From Sheuella amnicola (GTDB taxonomy: Bacteria; Pseudomonadota; Gammaproteobacteria; Burkholderiales; Burkholderiaceae_B), in contig NZ_JAAGRN010000008.1 in the NCBI RefSeq assembly GCF_010499255.1, positions 1 to 64,000 of the forward strand: a stretch of DNA of 64,000 bases, written 5' to 3'. The position numbers and the translations under genes were made by a program. The first letter of the stretch is position 1. Each line of letters starts with the position of its first letter. This document shows, piece after piece, positions 55,533 through 64,000 of this stretch. The notes beneath the pieces were generated by a model that saw nothing but the letters and a program-made list of their open reading frames with translations, made no database searches and was not told the origin of the DNA.

Positions 55533-56672
55533 ATGACCGACATTGGTCGGATGGCGCATTTGGCGCCGGCTCGCACCCAGCTTCCCGTCTCAGCTTACTT
55601 TGACGAAGCCCTTTTTGCCCGCGAGCAAAACAGCATTTTCAAGCAGTCTTCCATTTATGTCGGTCACGAGAAAAGCGTGCCCAATCCGGGAGACTGGCGC
55701 AGCATGACCCATGAAAACAATGGGCGCATACTCGTGCGCGGTCAAAACGGCATCGAACTACTCTCGAATGTCTGTCGCCACCGTCAAGCCCTGATGCTTG
55801 GCGGCCAAACCGGCAACGTGACCAGTCACAAACATGCAAACGGCAATCTATCCGGCACGGGCGGCAACATTGTCTGCCCCCTTCATCGCTGGACCTACGA
55901 CAAGCAGGGAAAACTGCTAGGCGCTCCGGAATTTCAGCAATCCCCCTGCCTGAATCTTGAGCGCTTCGCCCTCAAAGACTGCAATGGATTGCTTTTCGAG
56001 GGGCCGCGCGATCCGAAAATCGATCTTGCCCCGTTGTTCAAACGCCCTGAATTCGACTTCTCGGACTACGTTCTCGATCACGTTGAAGTTCACCAGTGCA
56101 ACTACAACTGGAAAACCTTCATCGAGGTCTATCTCGAGGACTACCACGTTGCCCCTTTTCACCCGGGCCTGGGGCATTTTGTGACCTGCGACGACCTTTC
56201 GTGGGAGTTCTCCGACTTCTACAGCATGCAGCGCGTGGGTATCCATCGGGCCCTGTCGCAACCCGGGTCGCCGGCGTATAAAGTCTGGCATGACAAGTTG
56301 CTCGATTTCCGCCAGGGACGCGCGCCGGATTTTGGCGCAGTGTGGGTTACATATTTCCCTACCCACATGATTGAGCTTTACCCGCATGTCCTGGTCTTGT
56401 CGACGCTGTACCCTAAGTCGCCGCAAGAAACCGTCAACATCGTCGAGTTCTATTATCCCGAGGAAATCGCCATGTTCGAACGGGAATTTGTTGAAGCGCA
56501 GCGCGAAGCCTACATGGAAACGGCTGTCGAGGATGACGAGATCGGAGAACGAATGGATGCCGGTCGCCTGGCCTTGATGAAGCGTGGCGTCAATGAAGTC
56601 GGGCCTTACCAGTCACCGATGGAAGACGGCATGCAGCACTTTCACGAATGGTACGGCAAGATGATGGCCTAA
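55533..56672 (+). CDS. Rieske non-heme iron oxygenase, alpha-subunit type
   Basis: Aromatic-ring-hydroxylating-type oxygenase of 379 residues. The Rieske [2Fe-2S] ligands are C81-x-H83 and C115-x2-H118; the 31-residue loop between them is roughly twice the usual length and rich in Gly/Asn/Ser/His. The catalytic domain has the mononuclear iron histidines in LEDYHVAPFHPGLG (H-x4-H). No beta subunit, ferredoxin or reductase lies nearby. AGGGA four bases before ATG 55533 supports this start; a longer frame from 55362 lacks such a site. It is divergent from xseB-ispA-dxs. Substrate unknown. Confidence 0.83.
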   Translation: MTDIGRMAHLAPARTQLPVSAYFDEALFAREQNSIFKQSSIYVGHEKSVPNPGDWRSMTHENNGRILVRGQNGIELLSNVCRHRQALMLGGQTGNVTSHKHANGNLSGTGGNIVCPLHRWTYDKQGKLLGAPEFQQSPCLNLERFALKDCNGLLFEGPRDPKIDLAPLFKRPEFDFSDYVLDHVEVHQCNYNWKTFIEVYLEDYHVAPFHPGLGHFVTCDDLSWEFSDFYSMQRVGIHRALSQPGSPAYKVWHDKLLDFRQGRAPDFGAVWVTYFPTHMIELYPHVLVLSTLYPKSPQETVNIVEFYYPEEIAMFEREFVEAQREAYMETAVEDDEIGERMDAGRLALMKRGVNEVGPYQSPMEDGMQHFHEWYGKMMA

Positions 56673-56733
56673 ATGCGGCCATGAGATGACGCAGCCCCGG
56701 GGTGACTTACATTGTTTGCTAGACAAACAAATA

Positions 56734-57582
56734 CTATGCCTCATCCTGGGCCGTGCGCCAGACGGATAACAACCCTGCCGATACGATACAAATCACACCG
56801 AATATCGCCAGGCGATCCATCGACTCCTCCCAAAAAACAATACCCAACAGAGAGGCGAAAATGATGGTGGTGTATTGCAAGGCGGCATTCAACAAGGCAT
56901 TACCGAGTCCATAAGCGCGTGTCAACGCAAGCTGTCCACCCATTCCCGTGATACCGATCACCAGCAGCGACAGCCAGCCCAGCCAGTCTGCCCGCCCCCA
57001 AGGTTCAATCGCAATGCCGACCAGGCTGGTGAGGCAAACGATCACCGAAAAAAACAATACTGTTCGCCATTCAGGCTCACCGAGTTTGCCGATTGTGCGA
57101 ATCTGCATCATCGCAATCGCGGCAAGGGCACCGGCGCAAAGACCAAGTAGCGCCGGCAGAATTTGATCCACCGTAATGCTTGGTTGCAACACCGCGAGCA
57201 CTCCCAGAAAACCGAAGCCGACAGCTGCAATACATACTGGATCTTTTTTGGTTGTGCCAGTGGCAAGAATCCAGCCGGCAATAAAGAGTGGCGCGGTGTA
57301 GTTCAGACTGGTGGCAGTACCAAGCGGCAAGTGGGCGATGGCATAAAACCCCAGCCACATGGAAGTCACGCCGGTCAGATTGCGCCATACATGTGGCATC
57401 CAAGCGACGGGTCGAAACGACAAGTTTCTGGCGCGCGCCCACAAGAGCAGCAAGACCACCGATGGCAATCCCCTGAACAAAACGACCTGGGCCATTGAGG
57501 CACCATGCTCGACCGCCAGTTTCACGCACGCCCCCATCAGGGCGAACAATAGCGACGCGAGCAACATCCACAAAGCTTGCAT
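56734..57582 (-). CDS. EamA-family (DMT) transporter
   Basis: Inner-membrane protein of 282 residues with about ten hydrophobic helices in two EamA repeats (about 1-130 and 140-275). The first repeat opens LWMLLASLLFALMGACVKLA and includes LPSVVLLLLWARARN. Drug/metabolite transporters of this type export or import small metabolites; nothing beside it fixes the substrate. Convergent with the Rieske gene and divergent from htpX. Confidence 0.85.
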   Translation of the reverse strand: MQALWMLLASLLFALMGACVKLAVEHGASMAQVVLFRGLPSVVLLLLWARARNLSFRPVAWMPHVWRNLTGVTSMWLGFYAIAHLPLGTATSLNYTAPLFIAGWILATGTTKKDPVCIAAVGFGFLGVLAVLQPSITVDQILPALLGLCAGALAAIAMMQIRTIGKLGEPEWRTVLFFSVIVCLTSLVGIAIEPWGRADWLGWLSLLVIGITGMGGQLALTRAYGLGNALLNAALQYTTIIFASLLGIVFWEESMDRLAIFGVICIVSAGLLSVWRTAQDEA

Positions 57583-57591
57583 GGGATTCGG

Positions 57592-57620
57592 TTGGACAAA
57601 AAATAATCAAGTAATACTAT
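57592..57620 (+). promoter_or_regulatory. Weak candidate htpX promoter
   Basis: TTGGAC (57592-57597), 17 bases, TACTAT (57615-57620) would give a leader of about 110 bases before htpX. I looked for a heat-shock sigma-32 pattern in the same gap and saw none that fits. Low confidence. Confidence 0.25.
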
Positions 57621-57738
57621 ACTCTGGCACTGATTCGGTATGGATCCGAGTCAAGTCAAACCATGTCTTTGACGAGAACTTTTTATCACTTCTGAAGTCC
57701 AAACATACTCCCTTACTCTCGATTGAATTTCCACACAT

Positions 57739-58620
57739 ATGAAACGAATCGTTCTCTTTATTCTGACCAACCTGGCGGTGATGCTGGTTCTAAGCGCCAC
57801 TTTGCAGATTCTGGGCGTTAATCGCTTCTTGTCACAGCAAGGCCTGAATGTTCAGATGTTGTTGGTTTTCTCTCTGATCGTCGGTTTTACCGGCGCAATC
57901 TTTTCGCTGCTGATTAGCAAACCCATGGCAAAGTGGAGCACAGGCGCCACGGTGATCGACCCTCAAGCCCCCAACGGTCCCCGTGAAGCGTGGTTGCTCG
58001 ACACTGTCAACCAACTCGCCGATCGCGCCAAAATAGGCCGTCCGGAGGTCGCCATCTATGAGGGTGAGCCTAATGCATTCGCCACCGGAGCGTTTCGCAA
58101 TGAATCACTGGTGGCGGTTTCCACCGGCCTGCTTGACAGCATGACTGAAGAAGAAGTGACTGCCGTGCTGGCACACGAAGTTGCGCACATTGCCAATGGC
58201 GACATGGTGACTCTGACGCTGATTCAAGGTGTCGTGAACACTTTTGTTGTCTTTCTGGCCCGCGTGGTGGGTTACTTTGTCGATCGCGTCGTCCTCAAAA
58301 ACGACAAATCCACCGGTCCAGGCTATTACATTACGGTGGTGATCTGCGAAATCGCATTTGGTCTGCTGGCGAGTTTGATTGTGGCATGGTTTTCGCGTCG
58401 TCGGGAATTTAGCGCAGATGCCGGTTCTGCTGTTCTGCTGAGCTCTAGAGAACCCATGATGCGCGCTCTTGCGCGGCTGGGCGGATTAACTCCGGGCGAA
58501 TTACCGAAAAGCTTTGAAGCATCCGGAATCAGCGGTGCTGAAGGCCTTGCGGCCATGTTTGCCACCCATCCTCCCATTCCTGCCCGCATACGCGCGCTTC
58601 AAGAAATGCGCGTGGCCTGA
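57739..58620 (+). CDS. htpX: Membrane protease HtpX
   Basis: Zinc metalloprotease of 293 residues in peptidase family M48, part of inner-membrane protein quality control. Two N-terminal helices (about 5-25 and 35-55), the zinc site [14 protein letters not shown] (HEVAH, around residue 140) and the third zinc-ligand region [12 protein letters not shown] (around 220) are visible, with two more helices between. Length equals E. coli HtpX (293). Confidence 0.96.
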   Translation: MKRIVLFILTNLAVMLVLSATLQILGVNRFLSQQGLNVQMLLVFSLIVGFTGAIFSLLISKPMAKWSTGATVIDPQAPNGPREAWLLDTVNQLADRAKIGRPEVAIYEGEPNAFATGAFRNESLVAVSTGLLDSMTEEEVTAVLAHEVAHIANGDMVTLTLIQGVVNTFVVFLARVVGYFVDRVVLKNDKSTGPGYYITVVICEIAFGLLASLIVAWFSRRREFSADAGSAVLLSSREPMMRALARLGGLTPGELPKSFEASGISGAEGLAAMFATHPPIPARIRALQEMRVA

Positions 58621-58664
58621 CCGTCTTAAGCTAGCCGAAATTTACGGCCATATCTATTACGACC

Positions 58665-58696
58665 GGGGCTTTGAGAAATCAAAGCCCCAAATTTTT
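58665..58696 (+). terminator. Rho-independent terminator of htpX, embedded in the hydrolase 3' end
   Basis: GGGGCTTTGA (58665-58674) and TCAAAGCCCC (58679-58688) form a perfect 10-base stem with a GAAA loop, followed by AAATTTTT. The right arm encodes the last codons and stop of the convergent hydrolase gene. Confidence 0.85.
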
Positions 58697-59464
58697 GGAC
58701 ATCCAGGCCAGGCATCTTTTCCAGGCATCATCGGCGACAGACTTGATGTAGCTTGGCCGATAATCAGCATAAAACGCATGTCCTGCATCCTGATATACAT
58801 GGATGTGCGAAGCTTGCGCATTGATATTGCCCTTGGACAACGCTTCGCGCATCTGTTGAACCGTATCCATTGGAATGCTGGCATCCTGTCCTCCATACAA
58901 TCCCAAAATCGGCGCATGCAGCTTTGCGGCAATATCAACCGGATTCTGTTTGATCAATGGGCCATGTCCAGTAGCAAGCTTGCCGTACCACGCCACGCCC
59001 GCTTTCACCTTGGGTTGATGGGCGGCATACATCCAGGTGATTCTGCCGCCCCAGCAATATCCGGTCACAGCGACTTTGGACAAATTTCCGCCATGCAAAC
59101 CAGCCCAGACGAGACAGGCATCCAGATCCGCCATGACCTGCTCATCCGGCACTTTCGCCACTAGCTCGGAAATCAGGGTGGCAATGTCGGTATAAGTGCG
59201 AGCATCACCCTGACGCTGGTATAACTCGGGCGCGATGGCCAGATATCCGGCATGCGCAAAGCGACGACAAATGTCCCGGATATGCTCGTGCACACCGAAA
59301 ATTTCCTGTACGACCAAAACGATAGGCAAACGCCCTGAAGTATCAGGTGCCGCGAAATAAGCATCGATGGAGCCATCTTCGACAGGAAGCTTGAAATCCC
59401 CCTCTTTAAGACCATTGACGGGCGTCGTGATCGCTTGTGATGTAGAGGAAGTCTTCATCGTCAT
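58679..59464 (-). CDS. Dienelactone hydrolase-family protein
   Basis: Alpha/beta hydrolase of 261 residues. The oxyanion region LVVQEIFGVHEHIRD, the nucleophile Cys in AVTGYCWGGRITWMYAA, the Asp region in GLYGGQDASIP and the catalytic His in DAGHAFYADYRPSYI give the Cys-His-Asp triad of dienelactone hydrolases. True carboxymethylenebutenolidases work in chlorocatechol or aromatic degradation. No such pathway is nearby, so the physiological substrate is unknown. No signal peptide. Confidence 0.87.
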   Translation of the reverse strand: MTMKTSSTSQAITTPVNGLKEGDFKLPVEDGSIDAYFAAPDTSGRLPIVLVVQEIFGVHEHIRDICRRFAHAGYLAIAPELYQRQGDARTYTDIATLISELVAKVPDEQVMADLDACLVWAGLHGGNLSKVAVTGYCWGGRITWMYAAHQPKVKAGVAWYGKLATGHGPLIKQNPVDIAAKLHAPILGLYGGQDASIPMDTVQQMREALSKGNINAQASHIHVYQDAGHAFYADYRPSYIKSVADDAWKRCLAWMSKNLGL

Positions 59465-59485
59465 TGCTCCGGATGAAAATCAAAT

Positions 59486-60271
59486 TCAGTGAGAATGTCC
59501 AGCGTGCATAAGCTGCGTCACCGCGTAGATCATACTGACACCCAAGGCGACAAGCAACAGTTGTGGCACGGCCTCCTTGAGTGAACTGCGCGAATGCATT
59601 TGAGGCATCAAATCAGCCACGGAGATATACATGAAACTACTTGCCGCAACGACAAGCAAATAAGGCAAACCGGCTTGCATATGCTCGAGAACAAAATACC
59701 CGGCAACACCGCCGATTGCCGAACACAGACTGCTGAACATGATTAACGAAAACGCCCTATTGCGGGTCAACCCGGCATTGATCAACACAACGAAATCGCT
59801 CAACTTGTGCGGAACTTCATGCAGAATGATGGAAGCCGCGGTGAGCACGCCGAGCCAGGGCTCGACCAGAAATGCCGCGGCAATCAACACTCCGTCGACC
59901 AGGTTATGCAGTGAACTGCCGATCAGGATCAGCTTGCCGCCCTTGCCAGCCTCGTGTCTGTCATGGCCATGGTGATGGTGGTGGCCATCACCTTCATGAT
60001 GATGGCTATGCCGCAGGAGCGCGATTTTTTCAAGAACGAAAAAGCCAATGATCGAAGCAAGCATCGTGGAAAACAGTGCGTGCGCATCATGCAAAGTTTC
60101 AAACGCCTCGGGCAGCAAATGCAAAAAAGTGACGGCCAGCAGTACACCTACCGACAAACTCACCATGTGGTGCAAATAGCCCGCAAACGCCTTGTAAGCA
60201 AGCCAATGCGCGACCATCAGGGCGAACATGCCTCCGGCAACCGCAGCCAACACAATCCAAATCAACAACAT
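59486..60271 (-). CDS. ZIP-family metal transporter
   Basis: Inner-membrane protein of 261 residues with about eight hydrophobic helices. A cytoplasmic His-rich loop (HSHHHEGDGHHHHHGHDRH, about residues 88-107) separates helices III and IV. The metal-site helices read SSLHNLVDGVLIAAAF and SIILHEVPHKLSDFVVL, standard for ZIP zinc/iron importers. ATG 60271 directly follows the polA stop (TGATATG), so it is coupled to polA; the longer in-frame start would overlap polA. Confidence 0.9.
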   Translation of the reverse strand: MLLIWIVLAAVAGGMFALMVAHWLAYKAFAGYLHHMVSLSVGVLLAVTFLHLLPEAFETLHDAHALFSTMLASIIGFFVLEKIALLRHSHHHEGDGHHHHHGHDRHEAGKGGKLILIGSSLHNLVDGVLIAAAFLVEPWLGVLTAASIILHEVPHKLSDFVVLINAGLTRNRAFSLIMFSSLCSAIGGVAGYFVLEHMQAGLPYLLVVAASSFMYISVADLMPQMHSRSSLKEAVPQLLLVALGVSMIYAVTQLMHAGHSH

Positions 60272-60272
60272 A

Positions 60273-62993
60273 TCAATGCGCCTGTTCCCAGTTGGGGCCG
60301 ATTCCGACTTCTGCAACCAGCGGCACCCTCAAGCTGGCAACATCGCACATCAGGCGAGGAAGGTTGATCTTAACCTGCTCCAGTTCATCCATGGGGACAT
60401 CCAACACAAGTTCATCGTGTACCTGCATCACCATCATGGTTTTAAGTTTTTCTTTTTCAAGCCAGTTCTGAACGGCCACCATCGCTTTTTTAATGAGATC
60501 AGCCGAAGTGCCTTGCATCGGCGCGTTGATCGCGGCACGTTCGGCTCCGGCTCGCCGCGCCCCTGCCGCGTTAATGTCGGTGAGCCACAACCTGCGTCCG
60601 AACACAGTTTCGACGTAACCTTGTTCATGCGCAAGCGAGCGCGTTTCGGCCATGTATTGAGCCACGCCGGGATAGCGCGCGAAGTATCGATCGATATAGG
60701 ATTGAGCGGCATCGCGCGTGATGCCAAGATTGCTGGCCAAGCCAAAGGCCCCCATCCCGTATATCAAGCCAAAGTTGATGGCCTTGGCCGCACGTCTCTG
60801 ATCGCTGCTGACTTCCAGAATCGGCACGCCAAACACTTCCGAAGCCGTTGAGCGATGAATATCCTCGCCCGCAGCAAAGGCGCGCTGAAGGCTTGGATCA
60901 TTTGATACATGCGCCATGACGCGCAACTCGATTTGCGAATAGTCGGCAGAGACAATCATCCCATTGGTCGCAATGAACGCCTCGCGAATTTTGCGTCCGG
61001 CTTCGGATCGCACAGGAATATTCTGCAAGTTCGGATCGGATGAAGCCAGGCGCCCGGTAATCACCGCAGCTTGGCCATAATGCGTGTGAACGCGACCTGT
61101 GCGCGGATTCACCATTTTAGGAAGCTTATCGGTATAAGTGGATTTCAACTTTGCCAAGCTTCGATACTCGAGAAGCACTTGCGGCAACGGATAATCTTCC
61201 GCCAATTTCGTCAGAACTTCTTCATCGGTTGAAGGCGCACCACCCGCGGTTTTACGAACTACGGGCAATTGCATTTTGCCGAACAAAATCTCGCCCAACT
61301 GTTTGGGAGAGTTCAAATTGAAGGGCTGTCCGGCCAGTTCAAAGGCGCGCTGTTCCAAACGCAACATTTCCTGTCCAAGCGCATGGCTTTGACGCCCAAG
61401 TTCGGCCGAGTCGATTCTGACGCCATTTCGCTCAATCTCGAACAGAACCCGAGAAACCTGCAGCTCAAGCTGATAGATATCATCAAGCTTTGATATCGCC
61501 TTGACTTGCCCAAGCAAAGCCTGGTTCAGGCGAAATGTATAGTCAGCATCCTCGCAAGCGTACTGAGTGGCGCGCTCGAGATCAACCTCATCAAAACCGA
61601 TCTGACTCGCGCCTTTACCGCAGATTTCTTCGTATGACAGACCCTTTAATCCCAAAACACGCTGTGACAAGTCATGCAGCGCGACACTGCGGTGTGACTC
61701 GAGCACATACGCCTGAAGCATCGTATCGCCCAGAATGCCTTGCAGATTGATGCCTTCATTGGCGAAAACATGCGTGTCATACTTTGCGTGATGCAGCACT
61801 TTTGTCGGACGCGTGTCTTCAAGCCAAGGCTTTAGTTTGCGCAAGACATCCGCAATAGGGAGCTGAGCACCCGAGTCCGGTCCGCGATGCGCCACAGGTA
61901 TGTAGCAGGCTTGCCCTGCTTCGATCGATAAAGAAATGCCGACAAGTCGGGCCTGCATGGAATCTAGCGAAGTTGTCTCCGTATCCAGGGCAACCGTATC
62001 CGCGCGATTGAGTCGCTCGATCCATTGATCCAGCTGGTGGATATCGGTCACCATTTGGTAGTCGACACTTTGCGGAGCCACGGGTCTGGACTGAACTGGC
62101 GCAACGCGGTGATCCCCTTGCGGCACCCGATCTGGCTCGCCCGTCAATTCGCGCAGCCAGGTCCTGAAACCATATCGTTCGTATAAAGCTATCAAATCGG
62201 ACTGATCGGGTGCCTTTGGCTTGAGCATTTCAATGTCAGGCACAATCGATGAGAGGTCGCAGTCCGTTTTGACTGTCAAAAGTTCGCGAGTCAAAGCGAA
62301 ACGGGGCATAGCCTCGCGCAAGTTATCGCCCGCCACACCTTTGATATCCACTGCATGCCGAGTCAATTCATCGATTGAACCATATTCGTTTAGCCACTTC
62401 ACAGCTGTTTTCGGGCCGACTTTATGGACCCCCGGTACATTGTCGACAGCATCTCCAACCAGCATCAGATAATCAACGATGCGATCGGGCGTCACGCCAA
62501 ACTTGCGGACCACTCCCTCAGGGTCCAGCTTTTCGTTGGACATGGTGTTGACTAGCGTGACGTGAGAAGTCACTAGTTGGGCCAGATCCTTGTCTCCTGT
62601 TGATACGACCGTGTGAACATCATGGTCGGTTGCCCAATGCGCAAGCGTACCGATCACATCATCAGCCTCAACACCTTCAACGCCGATAACGGTCCAGCCT
62701 AAAGCTCTAACCGCATGATGAATCGGTTCGATCTGCAATGCCAGATCCTCGGGCATGGGAGGACGGTGAGACTTATACTCGGGATAAATCTCTTCACGAA
62801 AGGTTTTACCACGCACATCGAACACGCAAGCCGCATAATCGGCTTGAAAGTCCTGTACCATTTTACGCATCATATTGACGACGCCGTAGATCGCCCCGGT
62901 GGGTTCCCCTCGGGCATTGCGCAAGTCGGGCATCGCATGAAATGCGCGATACAGATAACTTGATCCATCTACAAGCAATAAGGTTTTTTTCAT
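60273..62993 (-). CDS. polA: DNA polymerase I
   Basis: Repair and Okazaki-maturation polymerase of 906 residues. The N-terminal 5'-3' exonuclease (MKKTLLLVDGSSYLYRAFHAMPD, about 1-290) and the 3'-5' exonuclease (about 315-500) are followed by the polymerase domain. VALDTETTSLD keeps the metal-binding Asp and Glu, so proofreading looks intact. Polymerase motifs are SADYSQIELRVMAH (A), RRAAKAINFGLIYGMG (B) and QVHDELVLDVP (C). ATG 62993 overlaps the start codon of the divergent LOG gene. Confidence 0.97.
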   Translation of the reverse strand: MKKTLLLVDGSSYLYRAFHAMPDLRNARGEPTGAIYGVVNMMRKMVQDFQADYAACVFDVRGKTFREEIYPEYKSHRPPMPEDLALQIEPIHHAVRALGWTVIGVEGVEADDVIGTLAHWATDHDVHTVVSTGDKDLAQLVTSHVTLVNTMSNEKLDPEGVVRKFGVTPDRIVDYLMLVGDAVDNVPGVHKVGPKTAVKWLNEYGSIDELTRHAVDIKGVAGDNLREAMPRFALTRELLTVKTDCDLSSIVPDIEMLKPKAPDQSDLIALYERYGFRTWLRELTGEPDRVPQGDHRVAPVQSRPVAPQSVDYQMVTDIHQLDQWIERLNRADTVALDTETTSLDSMQARLVGISLSIEAGQACYIPVAHRGPDSGAQLPIADVLRKLKPWLEDTRPTKVLHHAKYDTHVFANEGINLQGILGDTMLQAYVLESHRSVALHDLSQRVLGLKGLSYEEICGKGASQIGFDEVDLERATQYACEDADYTFRLNQALLGQVKAISKLDDIYQLELQVSRVLFEIERNGVRIDSAELGRQSHALGQEMLRLEQRAFELAGQPFNLNSPKQLGEILFGKMQLPVVRKTAGGAPSTDEEVLTKLAEDYPLPQVLLEYRSLAKLKSTYTDKLPKMVNPRTGRVHTHYGQAAVITGRLASSDPNLQNIPVRSEAGRKIREAFIATNGMIVSADYSQIELRVMAHVSNDPSLQRAFAAGEDIHRSTASEVFGVPILEVSSDQRRAAKAINFGLIYGMGAFGLASNLGITRDAAQSYIDRYFARYPGVAQYMAETRSLAHEQGYVETVFGRRLWLTDINAAGARRAGAERAAINAPMQGTSADLIKKAMVAVQNWLEKEKLKTMMVMQVHDELVLDVPMDELEQVKINLPRLMCDVASLRVPLVAEVGIGPNWEQAH

Positions 62994-63672
62994 GAGTGGC
63001 AACAAAGAAATATCAACGCCGACTATTCAGCGAACAAACGAAATTATGTCAGAGATGCTTCATGCCGCTGACACATTGAAAAAAATTGGAATCGCTGTCA
63101 GTGTATTTGGTAGCGCACGCATCACTTCCGAATCGCCTTATTATGCTTTGGGTGAAGCCCTGGGCAAAGGTTTAGCCCAGGCGGGATTCGTCGTGATTGC
63201 CGGAGGTGGCCCGGGTTTGATGGAGGCTGCCAATAAAGGCGCCTTCGAGTCGGGGGGAACCAGCGTCGGGCTGCACATTAAGCTTAAAAGAGAAGCAAAA
63301 TCAAATAGTTACCTTTCTATCGACTTGCCTTTCCAGCATTTTTTATCGCGCAAAGCCACCTTTTTCATGCACAGCACGGCCTACGTCGTTTTGCCGGGTG
63401 GCTTTGGAACATTAGACGAACTTTTTGAAGCTTTGACCCTGATCCAGACCGGCAAAGTCCCACCCGGACCAGTCATACTGGTGGGCAAATCTTTCTGGGG
63501 GGGGATGTTCGACTGGATTCGCGAGCAATTGCTCGGACTTGAATTGATCAACCCGATCGATCCCGATTTGTTTTTTATCGAGGACGATCCGGTAAAAATC
63601 GTTGACCATTTAAAGGAATTCTATCGGACGCATCCCGACTTGGCTAAGCAAGTCGGGAATAAGCCGATTTGA
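62992..63672 (+). CDS. LOG-family protein (TIGR00730-type nucleotide 5'-monophosphate phosphoribohydrolase)
   Basis: Protein of 226 residues with the Lonely Guy fold. SVFGSARI, AGGGPGLMEAANKGAFESGG and the active-site LPGGFGTLDELFEALTLIQTGK are the family motifs (PGGxGTxxE). LOG enzymes split cytokinin-type or purine nucleotide monophosphates to free base and ribose-5-phosphate; in bacteria outside plant associations their role is unclear. AAGG eight bases before ATG 62992 supports this start, which overlaps that of polA. A later start (63046) is possible. Confidence 0.88.
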   Translation: MSGNKEISTPTIQRTNEIMSEMLHAADTLKKIGIAVSVFGSARITSESPYYALGEALGKGLAQAGFVVIAGGGPGLMEAANKGAFESGGTSVGLHIKLKREAKSNSYLSIDLPFQHFLSRKATFFMHSTAYVVLPGGFGTLDELFEALTLIQTGKVPPGPVILVGKSFWGGMFDWIREQLLGLELINPIDPDLFFIEDDPVKIVDHLKEFYRTHPDLAKQVGNKPI

Positions 63673-63683
63673 TCCTGACCGGT

Positions 63684-63702
63684 ACCGGAGATGATCTCCG
63701 GT
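63684..63702. terminator. Hairpin between the LOG and typA genes
   Basis: ACCGGAGA (63684-63691) pairs with TCTCCGGT (63695-63702) around a three-base loop, between two converging stops. No T-tract follows on either side, so it is only a probable bidirectional terminator. Confidence 0.4.
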
Positions 63703-63708
63703 GAACGA

Positions 63709-64000
63709 TTAACGATTGCGACGGCGCTCGTGCTCTTTCAGGAAGCGCTTGCGCAGGCGGATACTCTTAGGCGTGACTTCGACTAATTCGTCATCGCTGA
63801 TGAACTCAACCGCATATTCGAGGTTCAGGGCAATTGGCGGAACCAAACGAACGGCTTCATCGGTACCCGATGCGCGAACGTTAGTCAGTTGCTTGCCCTT
63901 GATCGGATTGACGACCAGATCGTTATCGCGACTGTGTATACCGATGATCATGCCTTCGTAGACCGGATCGTTGTGCGATACAAACATACGACCGCGATCC
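63709..64000 (-). CDS. typA: Translational GTPase TypA/BipA, 3' end only
   Basis: C-terminal 96 residues of TypA (BipA), cut by the right edge. The sequence [28 protein letters not shown], the [17 protein letters not shown] motif and the basic tail [16 protein letters not shown] are diagnostic of the BipA-specific C-terminal domain. TypA aids ribosome assembly and stress adaptation. The GTPase and EF-G-like domains lie outside the window. Confidence 0.93.
   Translation of the reverse strand, partial: DRGRMFVSHNDPVYEGMIIGIHSRDNDLVVNPIKGKQLTNVRASGTDEAVRLVPPIALNLEYAVEFISDDELVEVTPKSIRLRKRFLKEHERRRNR

Noticed and set aside
56712-56730. Seven-base hairpin TTGTTTG/CAAACAA between the Rieske and EamA genes
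   Set aside because: AT-rich stem with no T-tract; the position suits a terminator but the structure is too weak to call.
57583-57738. Heat-shock (sigma-32) promoter for htpX
   Set aside because: No CTTGAA-type -35 element paired with a CCCAT-type -10 element at suitable spacing could be found.
1-64000. CRISPR array, insertion sequence, prophage or tRNA gene
   Set aside because: No regularly spaced repeats, transposase or phage motifs, or cloverleaf-like T-arm sequences were seen in the short intergenic gaps.

Overview
The window reads as a chromosome segment of a betaproteobacterium of the order Burkholderiales, most likely an Alcaligenaceae/Bordetella relative. This is judged from gene content and protein wording, not from a database search. 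Supporting points are a Bug-type (TctC) solute receptor, a dnaE-linked lipopolysaccharide (LPS) core cluster, Kdo kinase KdkA, LpxO, the rpsF-priB-rpsR-rplI operon, and hpnCDE. Coding density is very high. No gap without a gene exceeds about 350 bases, and the only one near that size (1-340) holds a ribosomal RNA promoter and leader. I saw no tRNA genes, insertion sequences, prophage or CRISPR arrays.

Layout. 1-204: promoter and boxA leader of an rRNA operon that runs off the left edge. 341-1804: RNase G. 1811-6324: an accessory catabolic block made of a PEP mutase/isocitrate lyase-type C-C lyase, a divergent GntR regulator with a clear symmetric operator, aconitase-type large and small hydratase subunits, and a Bug receptor; the block ends in a strong terminator. 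6415-20223: envelope region with msbA, a heptosyltransferase-like GT9 enzyme, a YdcF-type membrane protein, six tightly coupled glycosyltransferase/deacetylase genes running behind dnaE, and lpxO. 20271-29203: hrpA, argA, yggX, phoU, rpiA, rmuC and an Spx/ArsC-like protein. 29200-35807: Kdo kinase, truncated globin, an FtsX-type permease, a TSUP transporter, radA and an SDR. 35902-38929: hpnC-hpnD-hpnE (squalene synthesis). 38919-43232: crcB, thrC, hom, alaC (threonine/alanine metabolism). 43494-48334: a small Mth938-type gene interrupted by an in-frame stop, bcp, a PIN-PhoH protein, pdxA and a PBP7-like endopeptidase. 48345-52091: dnaB, a kinase-like gene, then rplI, rpsR, priB and rpsF. 52261-56672: dxs, ispA and xseB (isoprenoid precursors), with a divergent Rieske oxygenase. 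56734-64000: EamA transporter, htpX, dienelactone hydrolase, ZIP transporter, polA, a LOG-family protein and the 3' end of typA.

Connected themes. (1) Envelope building: msbA, GT9, three GT4, one GT2, two NodB-type deacetylases, lpxO, kdkA and a second kinase-like protein all point to LPS core/lipid A synthesis and modification. (2) Isoprenoids: dxs and ispA supply farnesyl diphosphate, which HpnCDE would convert to squalene; the hopene cyclase is not in this window. (3) The 2.7-6.3 kb block could import and break down a methylated C4-C6 dicarboxylate such as dimethylmaleate, giving pyruvate plus propionate. This is the most distinctive accessory system here and the best candidate for something little described. 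Its substrate is inferred, not shown.
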